A stretch of DNA of 64,000 bases from MVRV01 sp964469905. Its GTDB lineage: Bacteria; Desulfobacterota; Syntrophia; Syntrophales; Smithellaceae. Position 1 is the stretch's first letter. The number at the start of each line of letters is the position of its first letter. The translations under genes were made by a program, and so were the position numbers. The stretch lies in NCBI GenBank assembly GCA_964469905.1, contig CAYXZW010000009.1, positions 1-64,000 on the forward strand. Reading direction: 5' to 3'. Shown here piece by piece: positions 43,770 through 52,697 of this stretch. The notes beneath the pieces are model-generated. The model was not told where the DNA came from. It did not search any database and worked only from the letters and a program-made list of their open reading frames with translations.

Positions 43770-46700
43770 ATGTCACTACGTAAATATCAGATAAAATGGT
43801 CGATCGTAATAATAGTCGCTTTGGCTGTGGCTGTTTTATTTGCCTGGGAATCCCGCCACCTGAAAATTGAAACCGATATCCTGGAATCAATGCCGCACAG
43901 CGATCCGGTGCTAGCCGATGCACGCCTGATCATCAGGCATTTGCCCGTTCAGGACCGGTTATTTATCGATCTGGGCAGTCAATCAGCTGATCGGGACAAA
44001 CTCGCCTCCGCAGCCGCAACTGTCACCGACAAACTCAGGAAAAGCGGTCTTTTTACCAAAGTCGGAATAGATGATGAAGCCCGATATTTCCCGGAGCTGA
44101 TGGCATATGTGGCCGATAGCCTCCCGCTTCTCTTTGATGCGGAACAACTGGAAAACGAAATAAAGCCGCTTTTGGAGACAGCAAGGATTAAAGAGGCTTT
44201 TATCCAACACAGGCTAAGCCTGGAGCAACTCGAAGGAATCGGCCGCAGCGAAATACTCGTCAGAGATCCGCTGGGTTTCTCCGGAATTATCCTGAGGCAA
44301 CTGTCCGTGCTCATGCCGTCCGGTAAAGCACAGTTCTATCAGGGTCAATTAATTTCGGAAGACGGCAAACACAGCCTTATTATCGCGAAAATTGCCGGAT
44401 CGGGAACGGATACTGCCACTGGATCCAAAATATCAGCACTTCTTAAAGATATAGAAAAAGAATTGCCGGCAGATCCGGCATTAAAAGGCGAAATGTATTC
44501 GCTCCATTCGGCAGGAGCTTACCGTGCCGCCCTGGATAATGAAACCGCCGCCAAGCGTGACATGCGTATTGCCGTTATCTTAACTACTCTTGGTATCGCC
44601 CTTTTACTTCTGTTTGCCTTCCCCCGGCCGCTGATCGGCCTTTTAGCGCTGCTACCTTCGACAGTGGGTGCTATTTCCGCTTTGTTTGTTTGTTCATTTA
44701 TCTTTCAATCCATGTCCGTGGTTGCTATCGGTTTTGGCGGCGCCATTATGGCCTTCACCGTGGATTTGGGAATTACCTATTTGCTTTTCTTAGACCAACC
44801 GAAAGAAACCTACGGCAAACAGGTAGCAAAAGAAGTCTGGTCGGCGGAACTTCTGGCGGTGTTGACTACAGTCGGCGCCTTTCTTCTGCTGCTGATCAGT
44901 GATTTTAAAATACTGGCCGAAATCGGAGTTTTTTCGGCACTCGGTGTGACATTTGCCTTGCTGTTTGTTCATTTTATTTTCCCCATAGTATTCCCCACCA
45001 TGCCAGCGGCGGACCGCCTGCACAATCAGCTGCTTTTTAACAGCATTAAACAATTTGCCGCCCCGGCAAAATGGAAGTTGATCGCGGCACTTGCCTTCGG
45101 TCTGGGAATGCTGTTCTTTGCCAGACCCGTGTTCAATGTCGATATCAACTCCATGAACTCGCTGAGTAAAGAGACAATTAATGCTGAAAATAATATCCAA
45201 AAAACATGGGGAGGTCTTTCCGGAAAGTGTTATGTTTTTTTACAGGCTCCGGATATTTCCCTATTGCAGAAGAAGAATGATCAACTGCTGCCGCTATTGA
45301 CAAAAGATGTGCAGGCCGGCAAACTATCTTCGGCATTTCTTCCTACTTTGTTGTTCCCCTCAAAGGAGCGAGGCCGGGAGAACCTCGAAACCTGGCGCAA
45401 TTTCTGGAGCCTGGAACGTTTGGCCAGGCTGAAGTTGGATATTAATGCGGCGGCCCAGGATGCCGGTTTTTCCGCAGGCGCTTTTAATCCATTCTGGGAA
45501 ATCATCAACAATAAAAATCCGCAACCGGGAGAAATACCGGAAAAGTATTTTGAATTTTTCGGAATTGCGAAGGGACCGGCCGGTCTTACCCAACTGAGCC
45601 TACTGGCAACCGGTAAAAATTATGATGCGGAGGATTTCGTCTCCCGCCTTGTCCCCACAGGTCTGGCTAAGATATTTGATGTAGGCTTATTTAACAAAAG
45701 ACTGGGAGATTCCCTCAAAAAAATATTTTTGGAAATTGCCCTTATTACCAGTATCGGCATTGTGCTAGTCGTATTTTTATTTTACCTGGATTGGCTCTTA
45801 TCGTTGGCTGTACTTGCACCCATTGCCTTTGCTCTGGTGTCCACACTGGGCACACTGAAGATTATCGGTCATCCGCTGGATATTCCGAGCATTATGCTCT
45901 GGATTGTCATTATGGGCATGGGAATTGATTACTCCATTTATTATGTCTGCTTCTATCAGCGTTATCGCGATGAAAACCATCCGGCAATGGATACAATCAA
46001 AATGGCCATATTTCTCGCCTCCTTCACAACTCTGATCGGCTTTGGCGTGCTGGCTTTTGCACAGCACTCCCTCTTGCACAGCATCGGCCTTACTTCTCTG
46101 TTAGGGATTGGCTATTCCATCCTCGGTGCTTATTTCATTCTGCCTTCACTAATGAAAAAAATATATGCGCCCTTTACCTTTCCGTCAGGCCCGCTTACCG
46201 CTGGCTCCCGGGAACATTTACAGCGTGTTGTTTTGCGTTACCTTCATCTGGAAGCATACCCGCGGCTTTTTGCCCGTTTTAAAATAAAGATTGATCCGAT
46301 GTTTAAGGAGCTGGATCGATATGTGCAAAATCCCCGCCGCATAATCGACATCGGTTGCGGTTATGGAATTCCGGCTGTATGGCTTCTGGAAATCTATCCT
46401 GATGCTGAAGTATATGGTCTGGAACCCGATGAGGAGAGAGTACGTATCGCCTCTGCTGTAATCGGGAAACGCGGCAAGGTAGAAGTGGGCAGAGCTCCCG
46501 ATTTGCCTTCCGTCGAAGGCGAAGTCGATTACGTCATCATGCTGGATATGCTGCATTTGATTTCCGATGCAGAACTGCAGACTGTATTGCTACGGATTTA
46601 TGAAAAACTGGAAGCAGGCGGAACCTTGCTCATCCGCGCGACTGTTCCTTCGGACATAAAATTACCCTGGAAACGCTGGATCGAATCATTCCACTTAAGA

Positions 46701-46838
46701 AATGCTCACATGCCGGAACGTTTCCGCAAGGAAAAAGAAATTGCGGCTTTCCTGACAACAGCCGGCTATGATGTTACCATTTGCGCATCGCCAACGGCCG
46801 GTGTGGAAGAAAAATGGTTTGTGGGAAAGAGATTTTAA
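43770..46838 (+). CDS. MMPL/RND-type lipid exporter fused to a methyltransferase
   Basis: A 1022-residue protein. Residues 1-800 form a predicted exporter of the MMPL/RND superfamily, with two repeats each of one plus five transmembrane segments and large periplasmic loops. The typical TM4 region in each half contains acidic residues (AFTVDLGITYLL and MGMGIDYSIYYVCF). Residues about 815-1022 form a class I SAM methyltransferase: motif I IIDIGCGYGIPAVW, then GLEPDE and VDYVIMLDMLHLI. Aryl polyene loci encode a similar exporter, but as a separate protein from the methyltransferase. Here export and methylation are joined. ATG 43770 is chosen over a TTG three codons upstream; neither has a clear ribosome binding site. 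Confidence 0.88.
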   Translation: MSLRKYQIKWSIVIIVALAVAVLFAWESRHLKIETDILESMPHSDPVLADARLIIRHLPVQDRLFIDLGSQSADRDKLASAAATVTDKLRKSGLFTKVGIDDEARYFPELMAYVADSLPLLFDAEQLENEIKPLLETARIKEAFIQHRLSLEQLEGIGRSEILVRDPLGFSGIILRQLSVLMPSGKAQFYQGQLISEDGKHSLIIAKIAGSGTDTATGSKISALLKDIEKELPADPALKGEMYSLHSAGAYRAALDNETAAKRDMRIAVILTTLGIALLLLFAFPRPLIGLLALLPSTVGAISALFVCSFIFQSMSVVAIGFGGAIMAFTVDLGITYLLFLDQPKETYGKQVAKEVWSAELLAVLTTVGAFLLLLISDFKILAEIGVFSALGVTFALLFVHFIFPIVFPTMPAADRLHNQLLFNSIKQFAAPAKWKLIAALAFGLGMLFFARPVFNVDINSMNSLSKETINAENNIQKTWGGLSGKCYVFLQAPDISLLQKKNDQLLPLLTKDVQAGKLSSAFLPTLLFPSKERGRENLETWRNFWSLERLARLKLDINAAAQDAGFSAGAFNPFWEIINNKNPQPGEIPEKYFEFFGIAKGPAGLTQLSLLATGKNYDAEDFVSRLVPTGLAKIFDVGLFNKRLGDSLKKIFLEIALITSIGIVLVVFLFYLDWLLSLAVLAPIAFALVSTLGTLKIIGHPLDIPSIMLWIVIMGMGIDYSIYYVCFYQRYRDENHPAMDTIKMAIFLASFTTLIGFGVLAFAQHSLLHSIGLTSLLGIGYSILGAYFILPSLMKKIYAPFTFPSGPLTAGSREHLQRVVLRYLHLEAYPRLFARFKIKIDPMFKELDRYVQNPRRIIDIGCGYGIPAVWLLEIYPDAEVYGLEPDEERVRIASAVIGKRGKVEVGRAPDLPSVEGEVDYVIMLDMLHLISDAELQTVLLRIYEKLEAGGTLLIRATVPSDIKLPWKRWIESFHLRNAHMPERFRKEKEIAAFLTTAGYDVTICASPTAGVEEKWFVGKRF

Positions 46839-46848
46839 GGAGATGTAT

Positions 46849-47904
46849 ATGACATTTTTGGAAAACATATTCTTTGGCTATACATTGCAGACCTGGTTTA
46901 TCGCCTTTGGTGTTGTCTGTGTAGCCTTCTTGACGTTGATACTTATACAAAAAATCATCCTGCGTCGTTTATCCCGCCTGGCCAAACGGACCGAGACACA
47001 AATCGACGACCTGCTGCTGGCCGTGCTTTCCAAAACCAACCGATTATTCCTTTTCTTTGCAGCCGTTTATATTGGTTCCAAATTTCTTGCCCTGCAGCCG
47101 AATATTCTTCAAGCATGGAATAAAATTTTTTTTGTTGTGGTGATTGTCCAGATTGCCTTCTGGGTGGGCAGGGGAATTAGTTTCGTCATCAGCGTAAATG
47201 TCAAAAAACGTATGGCGGATAACGCTGCCAGCACCACCACAATTTCCGTTCTTGGTTTCATCAGCAAGCTTCTGTTATGGTCGATTGTCCTGCTTCTGGT
47301 TCTCGACAATTTGGGCATTAATATCACCAGTCTGGTTGCCGGATTGGGAATCGGCGGTATTGCTGTAGCTCTGGCCGCACAGAACATTCTAGGCGATCTT
47401 TTTGCTTCTTTATCCATCGTCATTGACAAACCATTTGTTGTCGGAGATTTCATTGTTGTTGATCAGTTGAAAGGAACCGTCGAACATATCGGTTTGAAAA
47501 CAACCCGTCTGCGCAGCCTGGGTGGTGAACAACTGATCTTTTCCAATAACGATTTGCTCAAGAGCCGCATACAGAATTTCAAACGGATGGTGGAAAGGCG
47601 AATTCTATTTGGTTTCGGAGTTACCTACCAGACACCGGCGGAAAAATTGCCGCTCATCAACAATATTTTAAGGGAGATAATTCTGCAGCAGGAAAAGGTA
47701 CGTTTGGACCGCGTTCATTTTAAAGAGTTTGGTGATTCATCCCTCAATTATGAAGTTGTATATTTTGTAAAAAACCAGGACTACAATATTTATATGGACA
47801 TACAACAGGCGATCAATCTGGAAATGTTCCGCCGTTTCCAGGAGGCCGGAATTGAATTTGCCTACCCCACGAGAACATTACTTGTCCAGCACGAGAGAAA
47901 TTAA
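46849..47904 (+). CDS. MscS family mechanosensitive channel
   Basis: A 352-residue membrane protein with about five N-terminal transmembrane segments. The MscS pore helix and beta domain are clear: VAGLGIGGIAVALAAQNILG followed by DLFASLSIVIDKPFVVGDFI. The soluble domain ends near residue 350. Small MscS-like channels release solutes under membrane tension; in this locus it may respond to envelope lipid changes, but no specific role is known. AAGGAG lies six bases before ATG 46849, which supports this start over frames opening within the preceding gene. Confidence 0.9.
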   Translation: MTFLENIFFGYTLQTWFIAFGVVCVAFLTLILIQKIILRRLSRLAKRTETQIDDLLLAVLSKTNRLFLFFAAVYIGSKFLALQPNILQAWNKIFFVVVIVQIAFWVGRGISFVISVNVKKRMADNAASTTTISVLGFISKLLLWSIVLLLVLDNLGINITSLVAGLGIGGIAVALAAQNILGDLFASLSIVIDKPFVVGDFIVVDQLKGTVEHIGLKTTRLRSLGGEQLIFSNNDLLKSRIQNFKRMVERRILFGFGVTYQTPAEKLPLINNILREIILQQEKVRLDRVHFKEFGDSSLNYEVVYFVKNQDYNIYMDIQQAINLEMFRRFQEAGIEFAYPTRTLLVQHERN

Positions 47905-47927
47905 TATTAACGGATATCCATTGTTTT

Positions 47928-48830
47928 ATGAAAAAATATTTCTATAAATTAGCTGTCTATTTATCTCATCGCCTGGGTGTCTGGTTTTTCCGCACTTTTT
48001 CCTGGTGTATCGCCACTGGTTACTTTTTTCTTTTTCCGACACGCGTAGCCGAAAGCCTGAAGTTCTACCGCGCGCTTTTTTCCGGGCGCGGCTTTTTTTA
48101 TCACCTGCGCTGCGTATGGAAACAGTATCATAATTTCACCGATGTCTATCTCCACCGTTTTGTCCGGCTTGCCGAAGACGATATTAAATTTGTCAAAGAA
48201 GGCTGGGAATATCTGGATCACGCGGTAGAAAAAAAGACCGGGGCGATTGTGCTTATGTCGCATATTGGCAACTGGGAACTGGCGGCGCAAACGCTCAACC
48301 GCAAAGGACTGCCGATTATGCTCTACCTCGGAGCCAAACATAAAGAGCAGGTTGAACGTATTCAAAAGAACAAGCTCGTCAAAAGTGGTATTCGCATCGT
48401 CGCCACTTCCGAGAAAGAAAAGTCGCCTTTTGCTCTGCTCGAAGGCGTTAGCTTCCTGCGCGAAGGCGGCATTGTATCAATGACTGGTGACAGGCTCTGG
48501 GGTGAACAAAGTTATGTGGTAGTTGACTTTTTAGGTCATGAAGTGAAACTGCCGGATACACCGCATTTGTTTGCCCTCATGACCGGCGCGCCGCTTTTGA
48601 CTTTCTTTGTTTATCAGAACTCTGCGGGGATTTACCATATCAAGGTTTCCCCCGGCCGGAAGGTTTTCGCCGCCTCCCGCGCAGAGCGCAAAAAAGCGGT
48701 CCAGGAATCCGTGCAGATTTATGCCGATGATTTGGCGCGTTTTGCGAGCGCCCATCCCTTCGAGTGGCATCATTTCGAGCCGTTTCTCGGCCAAAAAATT
48801 AATACCATTGAAAAAAACCGGACAAAATAG
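47928..48830 (+). CDS. LpxL/HtrB-family acyltransferase
   Basis: A 300-residue membrane acyltransferase. An N-terminal hydrophobic anchor is followed by the catalytic HX4E motif HIGNWE (His112-Glu117) and the family block SMTGDRLWG. Lipid A acyltransferases of this family move acyl chains from ACP to a sugar-lipid acceptor. In aryl polyene clusters a homologous enzyme is thought to attach the polyene to its lipid anchor. It sits directly downstream of the exporter and channel genes in block B, matching that role. Confidence 0.88.
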   Translation: MKKYFYKLAVYLSHRLGVWFFRTFSWCIATGYFFLFPTRVAESLKFYRALFSGRGFFYHLRCVWKQYHNFTDVYLHRFVRLAEDDIKFVKEGWEYLDHAVEKKTGAIVLMSHIGNWELAAQTLNRKGLPIMLYLGAKHKEQVERIQKNKLVKSGIRIVATSEKEKSPFALLEGVSFLREGGIVSMTGDRLWGEQSYVVVDFLGHEVKLPDTPHLFALMTGAPLLTFFVYQNSAGIYHIKVSPGRKVFAASRAERKKAVQESVQIYADDLARFASAHPFEWHHFEPFLGQKINTIEKNRTK

Positions 48831-48899
48831 ATTTTTCTTTGCGCTCCCATAAAATTAGTATAAGAATAACTTGATATATGCACATAAGCAGGTCGGAAA

Positions 48900-49322
48900 A
48901 TGAAAGCTAACGAAGTACCGCAGGACATTACTTATTATGAAGGCAAAAAACGAGCCTGCTATGCGCTCAACGAAGAGGGCAAATATATTATCGTCCCCAG
49001 TTCCGGTTGGAGCGCAGAGGAAGTGGTCAACGGCCTCGCCGTGGCCGATCTGGCCGAGAGACTGGAAGAAACAAGGCAGTCGGTACTCAAGGGATTAAAA
49101 AGCCCCCTAGCCTATCACATGGAACAAAGGCAAATGACAACCGCTATTTTAGCCAAGACAGCTGGCATGTGGGAATTTCGTGTGCGCCGTCATTTACGGC
49201 CGGGGGTCTTTGGCCGGCTCAAGTCGGAAATCTTAAAACGTTATGCACAGGCACTGGCGCTGAGCATAGAGGAATTAATAAGTGTGCCGGATAAATCAGG
49301 TGAGGAAAGGGATACAAAATGA
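48900..49322 (+). CDS. Conserved hypothetical protein with Cro/XRE-like C-terminal half
   Basis: A 140-residue protein. Residues 1-45 are beta-rich (YYEGKKRACYALNEEGKYII). Residues about 75-130 resemble a lambda-repressor-like fold (AYHMEQRQMTTAILAKTAGM ... ILKRYAQALALSIEEL), a weak match by eye. Its stop overlaps the start of the BtrH-like gene (ATGA), so the two are translated together. It could be a small regulator or an accessory factor of the acyl-transfer step; no function is assigned. Confidence 0.72.
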   Translation: MKANEVPQDITYYEGKKRACYALNEEGKYIIVPSSGWSAEEVVNGLAVADLAERLEETRQSVLKGLKSPLAYHMEQRQMTTAILAKTAGMWEFRVRRHLRPGVFGRLKSEILKRYAQALALSIEELISVPDKSGEERDTK

Positions 49323-50353
49323 ATTCGGAAATAACATCCGGCGGAAAGCCCTTCGTTCATCACCATTCGGCACATTGCGAAAGCGGCGTAACTGCCTCTT
49401 TGTTCCGTGATCAGGGTTTTAATATCAGCGAGGCGCTTGTTTTCGGCATTGGCAGCGGCATTTTTTTCGGTCATCTTTTTTTTATAAAAATGGTGGGGTT
49501 GCCGATCACAACCTTTCGCTCCCAGCCCGGAGCCGTATTTCGAAAAGCCGGGAAAAGACTGGGGGCAAAATTCATTACCAGGCGTTTTAGTAATCCGCAA
49601 AAGGGCATGGATGCATTAAGACGATTACTCCGGGAAGGAAAAATCATCGGCCTGACAACCAATATTTACTGGCTATCCTATTTTCCCAATCGCTTTCGTT
49701 TTCAATTTAACGGCCATAATTTGATTGCCCTGCGGGAAATTGAGGGTGGTTTCCGCGTGAGCGATCCGGTACTGGAATATCCGGTAGACTGTCCGGCCGA
49801 TGACCTGGAAAGGGCGCGCTTCGCCCACGGCCCATTGGAACCGCACGGATTCATGTATTATCCGTCGTCAGTTCCGAAACATCCCGATATCAAAAAAGCC
49901 TGTATTAAAGGCATGAAAGACACCTGCAACATGATGCTGCGCATACCGATACCCATATTTGGCGTACGCGGCATCCGGTTTCTGGCCAAAAAAATTAAAA
50001 ACAGCCCCGAAAAGCAGGGTTTTGCGGAAGCCTGCCGTCATCTGGGCAACATTGTCCGGATGCAGGAGGAAATCGGAACCGGTGGCGCCGGATTCCGTTT
50101 CATGTACGCTGCTTTTCTGCAGGAAGCAGGAGAGCTTTTCGCATCAATGGAGCTTCAGCAATTGTCGCAGGACATGACCGCTATCGGCGATTTATGGCGC
50201 GAGTTTGCCGTAGTCTCGGCGCGCATCATCAAGCAGCGCGGTCAGTCGGGAGACACGTTTGATAAAGTCGGCGACATGCTGATGGAATGTGCGGCCCGTG
50301 AGGAAGCTCTCTTTAAAAAATTAAAAACTGTGTCTGGAAATCTTAAAGCATGA
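49319..50353 (+). CDS. BtrH-like ACP-dependent acyltransferase
   Basis: A 344-residue protein with a BtrH N-terminal domain (papain-like fold) and a C-terminal helical DUF4872-type domain. The likely nucleophile is Cys20 in HHSAHCESG, with the start of the fold continuing ALVFGIGSGIFFGHLF. BtrH of butirosin biosynthesis moves an acyl chain from its carrier protein onto an amino group of an aminoglycoside. By analogy this one could transfer an acyl chain from the nearby ACP (52386) to a polar or lipid acceptor. It is encoded in a tight series with an ABC-2 exporter. Family members are common in Desulfobacterota loci of this kind, with function unproven. Confidence 0.83.
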   Translation: MNSEITSGGKPFVHHHSAHCESGVTASLFRDQGFNISEALVFGIGSGIFFGHLFFIKMVGLPITTFRSQPGAVFRKAGKRLGAKFITRRFSNPQKGMDALRRLLREGKIIGLTTNIYWLSYFPNRFRFQFNGHNLIALREIEGGFRVSDPVLEYPVDCPADDLERARFAHGPLEPHGFMYYPSSVPKHPDIKKACIKGMKDTCNMMLRIPIPIFGVRGIRFLAKKIKNSPEKQGFAEACRHLGNIVRMQEEIGTGGAGFRFMYAAFLQEAGELFASMELQQLSQDMTAIGDLWREFAVVSARIIKQRGQSGDTFDKVGDMLMECAAREEALFKKLKTVSGNLKA

Positions 50354-51096
50354 AAGCTCTGAAAATATCCGGCGTGACATTTTCCTATGATACTGCGGCG
50401 AGCAAATCAGCTGATCATAATAAAGTTGAATACGCTCTGGATAATTTCCATTTAGAATTGGAAAGCGGACAAATCTACGCTCTTCTTGGTCCTAATGGAG
50501 CAGGAAAAACCACTCTGATGAGGGTGATTACCGGACAGTTGCGACGTTACGCAGGTTCGGTTTTTATCTATGGAGATAATGCGTCCCAATCTGCCGGCTT
50601 GAAAAATATTGGCTATGCACCTCAACCGGTTTCTGTATTCACCGCCCTCACCGCTTACGAAAATCTGCGGTTCTTCGGCGTTATGGCCGGGTTGACCCCT
50701 GAAAAGCTGCGCGAAAGATCTGCTGCCGTCCTGGAAGAAACAGGACTTGTCCAATACGCGCATAAAAATGTTTCGACATATTCGGGCGGAATGCTGCGGC
50801 GCTTGAATCTGGCCGTTGCTTTGCTGCATGAGCCCAAACTGCTGCTCCTGGACGAACCGACAGTAGGAGTCGATCCTCAAAGCCGCCACCATATTTACGA
50901 AACGCTCACTTCCCTCAACAAAACGGGAATGACTATTTTGCTTTGTACCCACATCATGGATGAGGCTCAGCGCCTCTGTTCCCGTGTGACAATGATGGAC
51001 AGTGGAGCAGCAGTTTTTGCAGGCGATATGTCTGCAATCGAGAACCTGGAAAAATTATTTCTGGAAAAGACGGGGCATCAGTTGCGCGATGAATAA
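50350..51096 (+). CDS. ABC transporter ATP-binding protein
   Basis: A 248-residue ATPase. Walker A is GPNGAGKTT, the signature YSGGMLRRLNLA, Walker B LLLLDEPTVGVD, and the switch His lies in LLCTHIMDEA. Such short ATPases pair with ABC-2 permeases to export lipids, polysaccharides or small molecules. The permease gene follows after 177 bases. The start overlaps the BtrH-like stop (ATGA). Confidence 0.92.
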   Translation: MKALKISGVTFSYDTAASKSADHNKVEYALDNFHLELESGQIYALLGPNGAGKTTLMRVITGQLRRYAGSVFIYGDNASQSAGLKNIGYAPQPVSVFTALTAYENLRFFGVMAGLTPEKLRERSAAVLEETGLVQYAHKNVSTYSGGMLRRLNLAVALLHEPKLLLLDEPTVGVDPQSRHHIYETLTSLNKTGMTILLCTHIMDEAQRLCSRVTMMDSGAAVFAGDMSAIENLEKLFLEKTGHQLRDE

Positions 51097-51214
51097 AGGA
51101 CACAAACAGATTCTTATTTGCATAACTTTGTTGGCATCGTTGTCGGTTTCCTCAGCGTATAAAAAATACGCCTCCGGAACCTCCTTCCTTGCCGCCGCGT
51201 TCTGCTTTGAATAA
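51089..51214 (+). CDS. Possible 41-residue exported peptide
   Basis: An ATG overlapping the ATPase stop by 8 bases opens MNKGHKQILICITLLASLSV and continues to about 41 residues, with a signal-peptide-like hydrophobic core. There is no clear ribosome binding site. It fills the only gap inside an otherwise tightly packed gene series. A chance frame is equally possible. Confidence 0.25.
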   Translation: MNKGHKQILICITLLASLSVSSAYKKYASGTSFLAAAFCFE

Positions 51215-51273
51215 TCCGTTTGTGAATTATCGGGAATAGAGGATAAAACTGTTTTTCGAGGAGTTCAACTAAC

Positions 51274-52395
51274 TTGATATTTCGGCAATTAAAAGAACTG
51301 ATCCGCAAAGAACTGCTGATTTTACTACGCGACCGTCAGACTATTCCCCTGCTTTTTTTGATGCCGGTAGCGCTGATTTTTTTTCTGTCCCTGGCACTGC
51401 AGGGAGTCTATGTGGAAAAAGTCAGCGGCCAGCAGATTTCTTTAGTCCTGGAAAATACCAGCCGCGCCCCCAAAGCACTGCAGCTCGAAAAGAAAATAGG
51501 CGCCAATAAATTTATCCGGCTTATCGAAAGACCCATAGGTTATGACAACGATAAACTCTTTGAACATAGCAAGGCGCATGCTGTCGTTTTAATTCCTGAT
51601 GGCTTTGACGAAGGCACAAAGCCCGTCGAGATACAATTCGATCCGGTGCTCGACGCCGGTTATAAGATGGCCTTGCGATCCCTGATTTCCAGTCTCACGG
51701 CTGAAGTTGTCCTGGGGGTGGATGATATTGATTTACTGGTCGCCAATTTTGTTGTCGAGAAAACAAAGAAAAACAACCAATTCCCCAGCCCGTTGCAGCA
51801 CAGCGTTCCCGGCTGGTCTATCTTTGCCATGTTTTTTATAGCCATTCCCATGTCGATCGGATTTTTGCGGGAGAAAAATAACGGTACTTTGCAGCGTCTT
51901 TTTACGTATCCGGTTAGCGCCAATTTAGTTGCATTAGGAAAGCTTATACCTTATTATTTGATTAACCTGATTCAGTTTGTTTTAATGATGGCAGTAGGTT
52001 TTTATGTGATGCCGCAGATCACTGGGCTGACTTTTAATCTGGGGGAACATCCCTGGCATCTGGTGCCGATTACGATTGTTGTTGCTGCTGCATCCACCGG
52101 TTTCGGAGTCCTGGTGGCGGCGCTGGCCCGAACGCCGGAGCAATCATCAACACTGGCCGCTACCGGCGCGGTGCTGGCGGCAGTGTTCGGCGGGATCATG
52201 GTGCCGCATGTCGTCATGCCGCAGTTTATGAAGACGCTGGCAATGATTTCACCGATGTACTGGGCACATCAGGCTTATCTTGATGTATTTTTGCGCGGAG
52301 CTTCATTTAGCTATCTGTTACCAAAGTTAGTTATCTTAACGATTTTTGCGCTGATTTGTTTTTATATTGCAGGGAGAAGAATTAAATGGATGTAA
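51274..52395 (+). CDS. ABC-2 type transporter permease
   Basis: A 373-residue membrane protein with one N-terminal transmembrane segment, a large extracytoplasmic domain (about 45-170) and five C-terminal segments. Landmarks are IRKELLILLRDRQTIPLLFL near the start and the ABC-2 block AIPMSIGFLREKNNGTLQRL near 190. The start is a TTG with GAGGAG ten bases upstream. Paired with the ATPase above, it forms an exporter, presumably for the product or an intermediate of the locus. Its stop lies inside the ACP gene. Confidence 0.9.
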   Translation: MIFRQLKELIRKELLILLRDRQTIPLLFLMPVALIFFLSLALQGVYVEKVSGQQISLVLENTSRAPKALQLEKKIGANKFIRLIERPIGYDNDKLFEHSKAHAVVLIPDGFDEGTKPVEIQFDPVLDAGYKMALRSLISSLTAEVVLGVDDIDLLVANFVVEKTKKNNQFPSPLQHSVPGWSIFAMFFIAIPMSIGFLREKNNGTLQRLFTYPVSANLVALGKLIPYYLINLIQFVLMMAVGFYVMPQITGLTFNLGEHPWHLVPITIVVAAASTGFGVLVAALARTPEQSSTLAATGAVLAAVFGGIMVPHVVMPQFMKTLAMISPMYWAHQAYLDVFLRGASFSYLLPKLVILTIFALICFYIAGRRIKWM

Positions 52396-52697
52396 ATAAG
52401 AATTTAAAAGATCTGAATGTATCTTCACGGGAAGAGCTAATCTTCAAGCTCAAAGAAATGATTATTAAAGCCTGCGAAGTAAGAGATGTTAAACCGGAAG
52501 AAGTACCCACTGATGTTCCTTTCATCAACGGCCCGGGGCCTCTGAAACTCGACAGCCTCGATGCCATGGAAATAGCTATGGAGCTGAGGTATCAGTTTGG
52601 GGTGGAATTGAAAAATGCCTCGACAGCGGCCAAAGCAATGCAGTCTTTTGATACTCTGGCCGATTTTGTCATCTCCGCACCGAAGGTTAAAAAGTGA
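52386..52697 (+). CDS. Acyl carrier protein
   Basis: A 103-residue carrier protein. The phosphopantetheine-accepting Ser57 is in LDSLDAME. The chain has the acidic four-helix pattern of ACPs, with an N-terminal extension. It overlaps the permease upstream by 10 bases and the ketosynthase downstream by 4 bases (GTGA), so the three are translated together. It is the carrier for the ketosynthase pair that follows and possibly for the BtrH- and LpxL-type acyltransferases upstream. Confidence 0.9.
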   Translation: MDVNKNLKDLNVSSREELIFKLKEMIIKACEVRDVKPEEVPTDVPFINGPGPLKLDSLDAMEIAMELRYQFGVELKNASTAAKAMQSFDTLADFVISAPKVKK

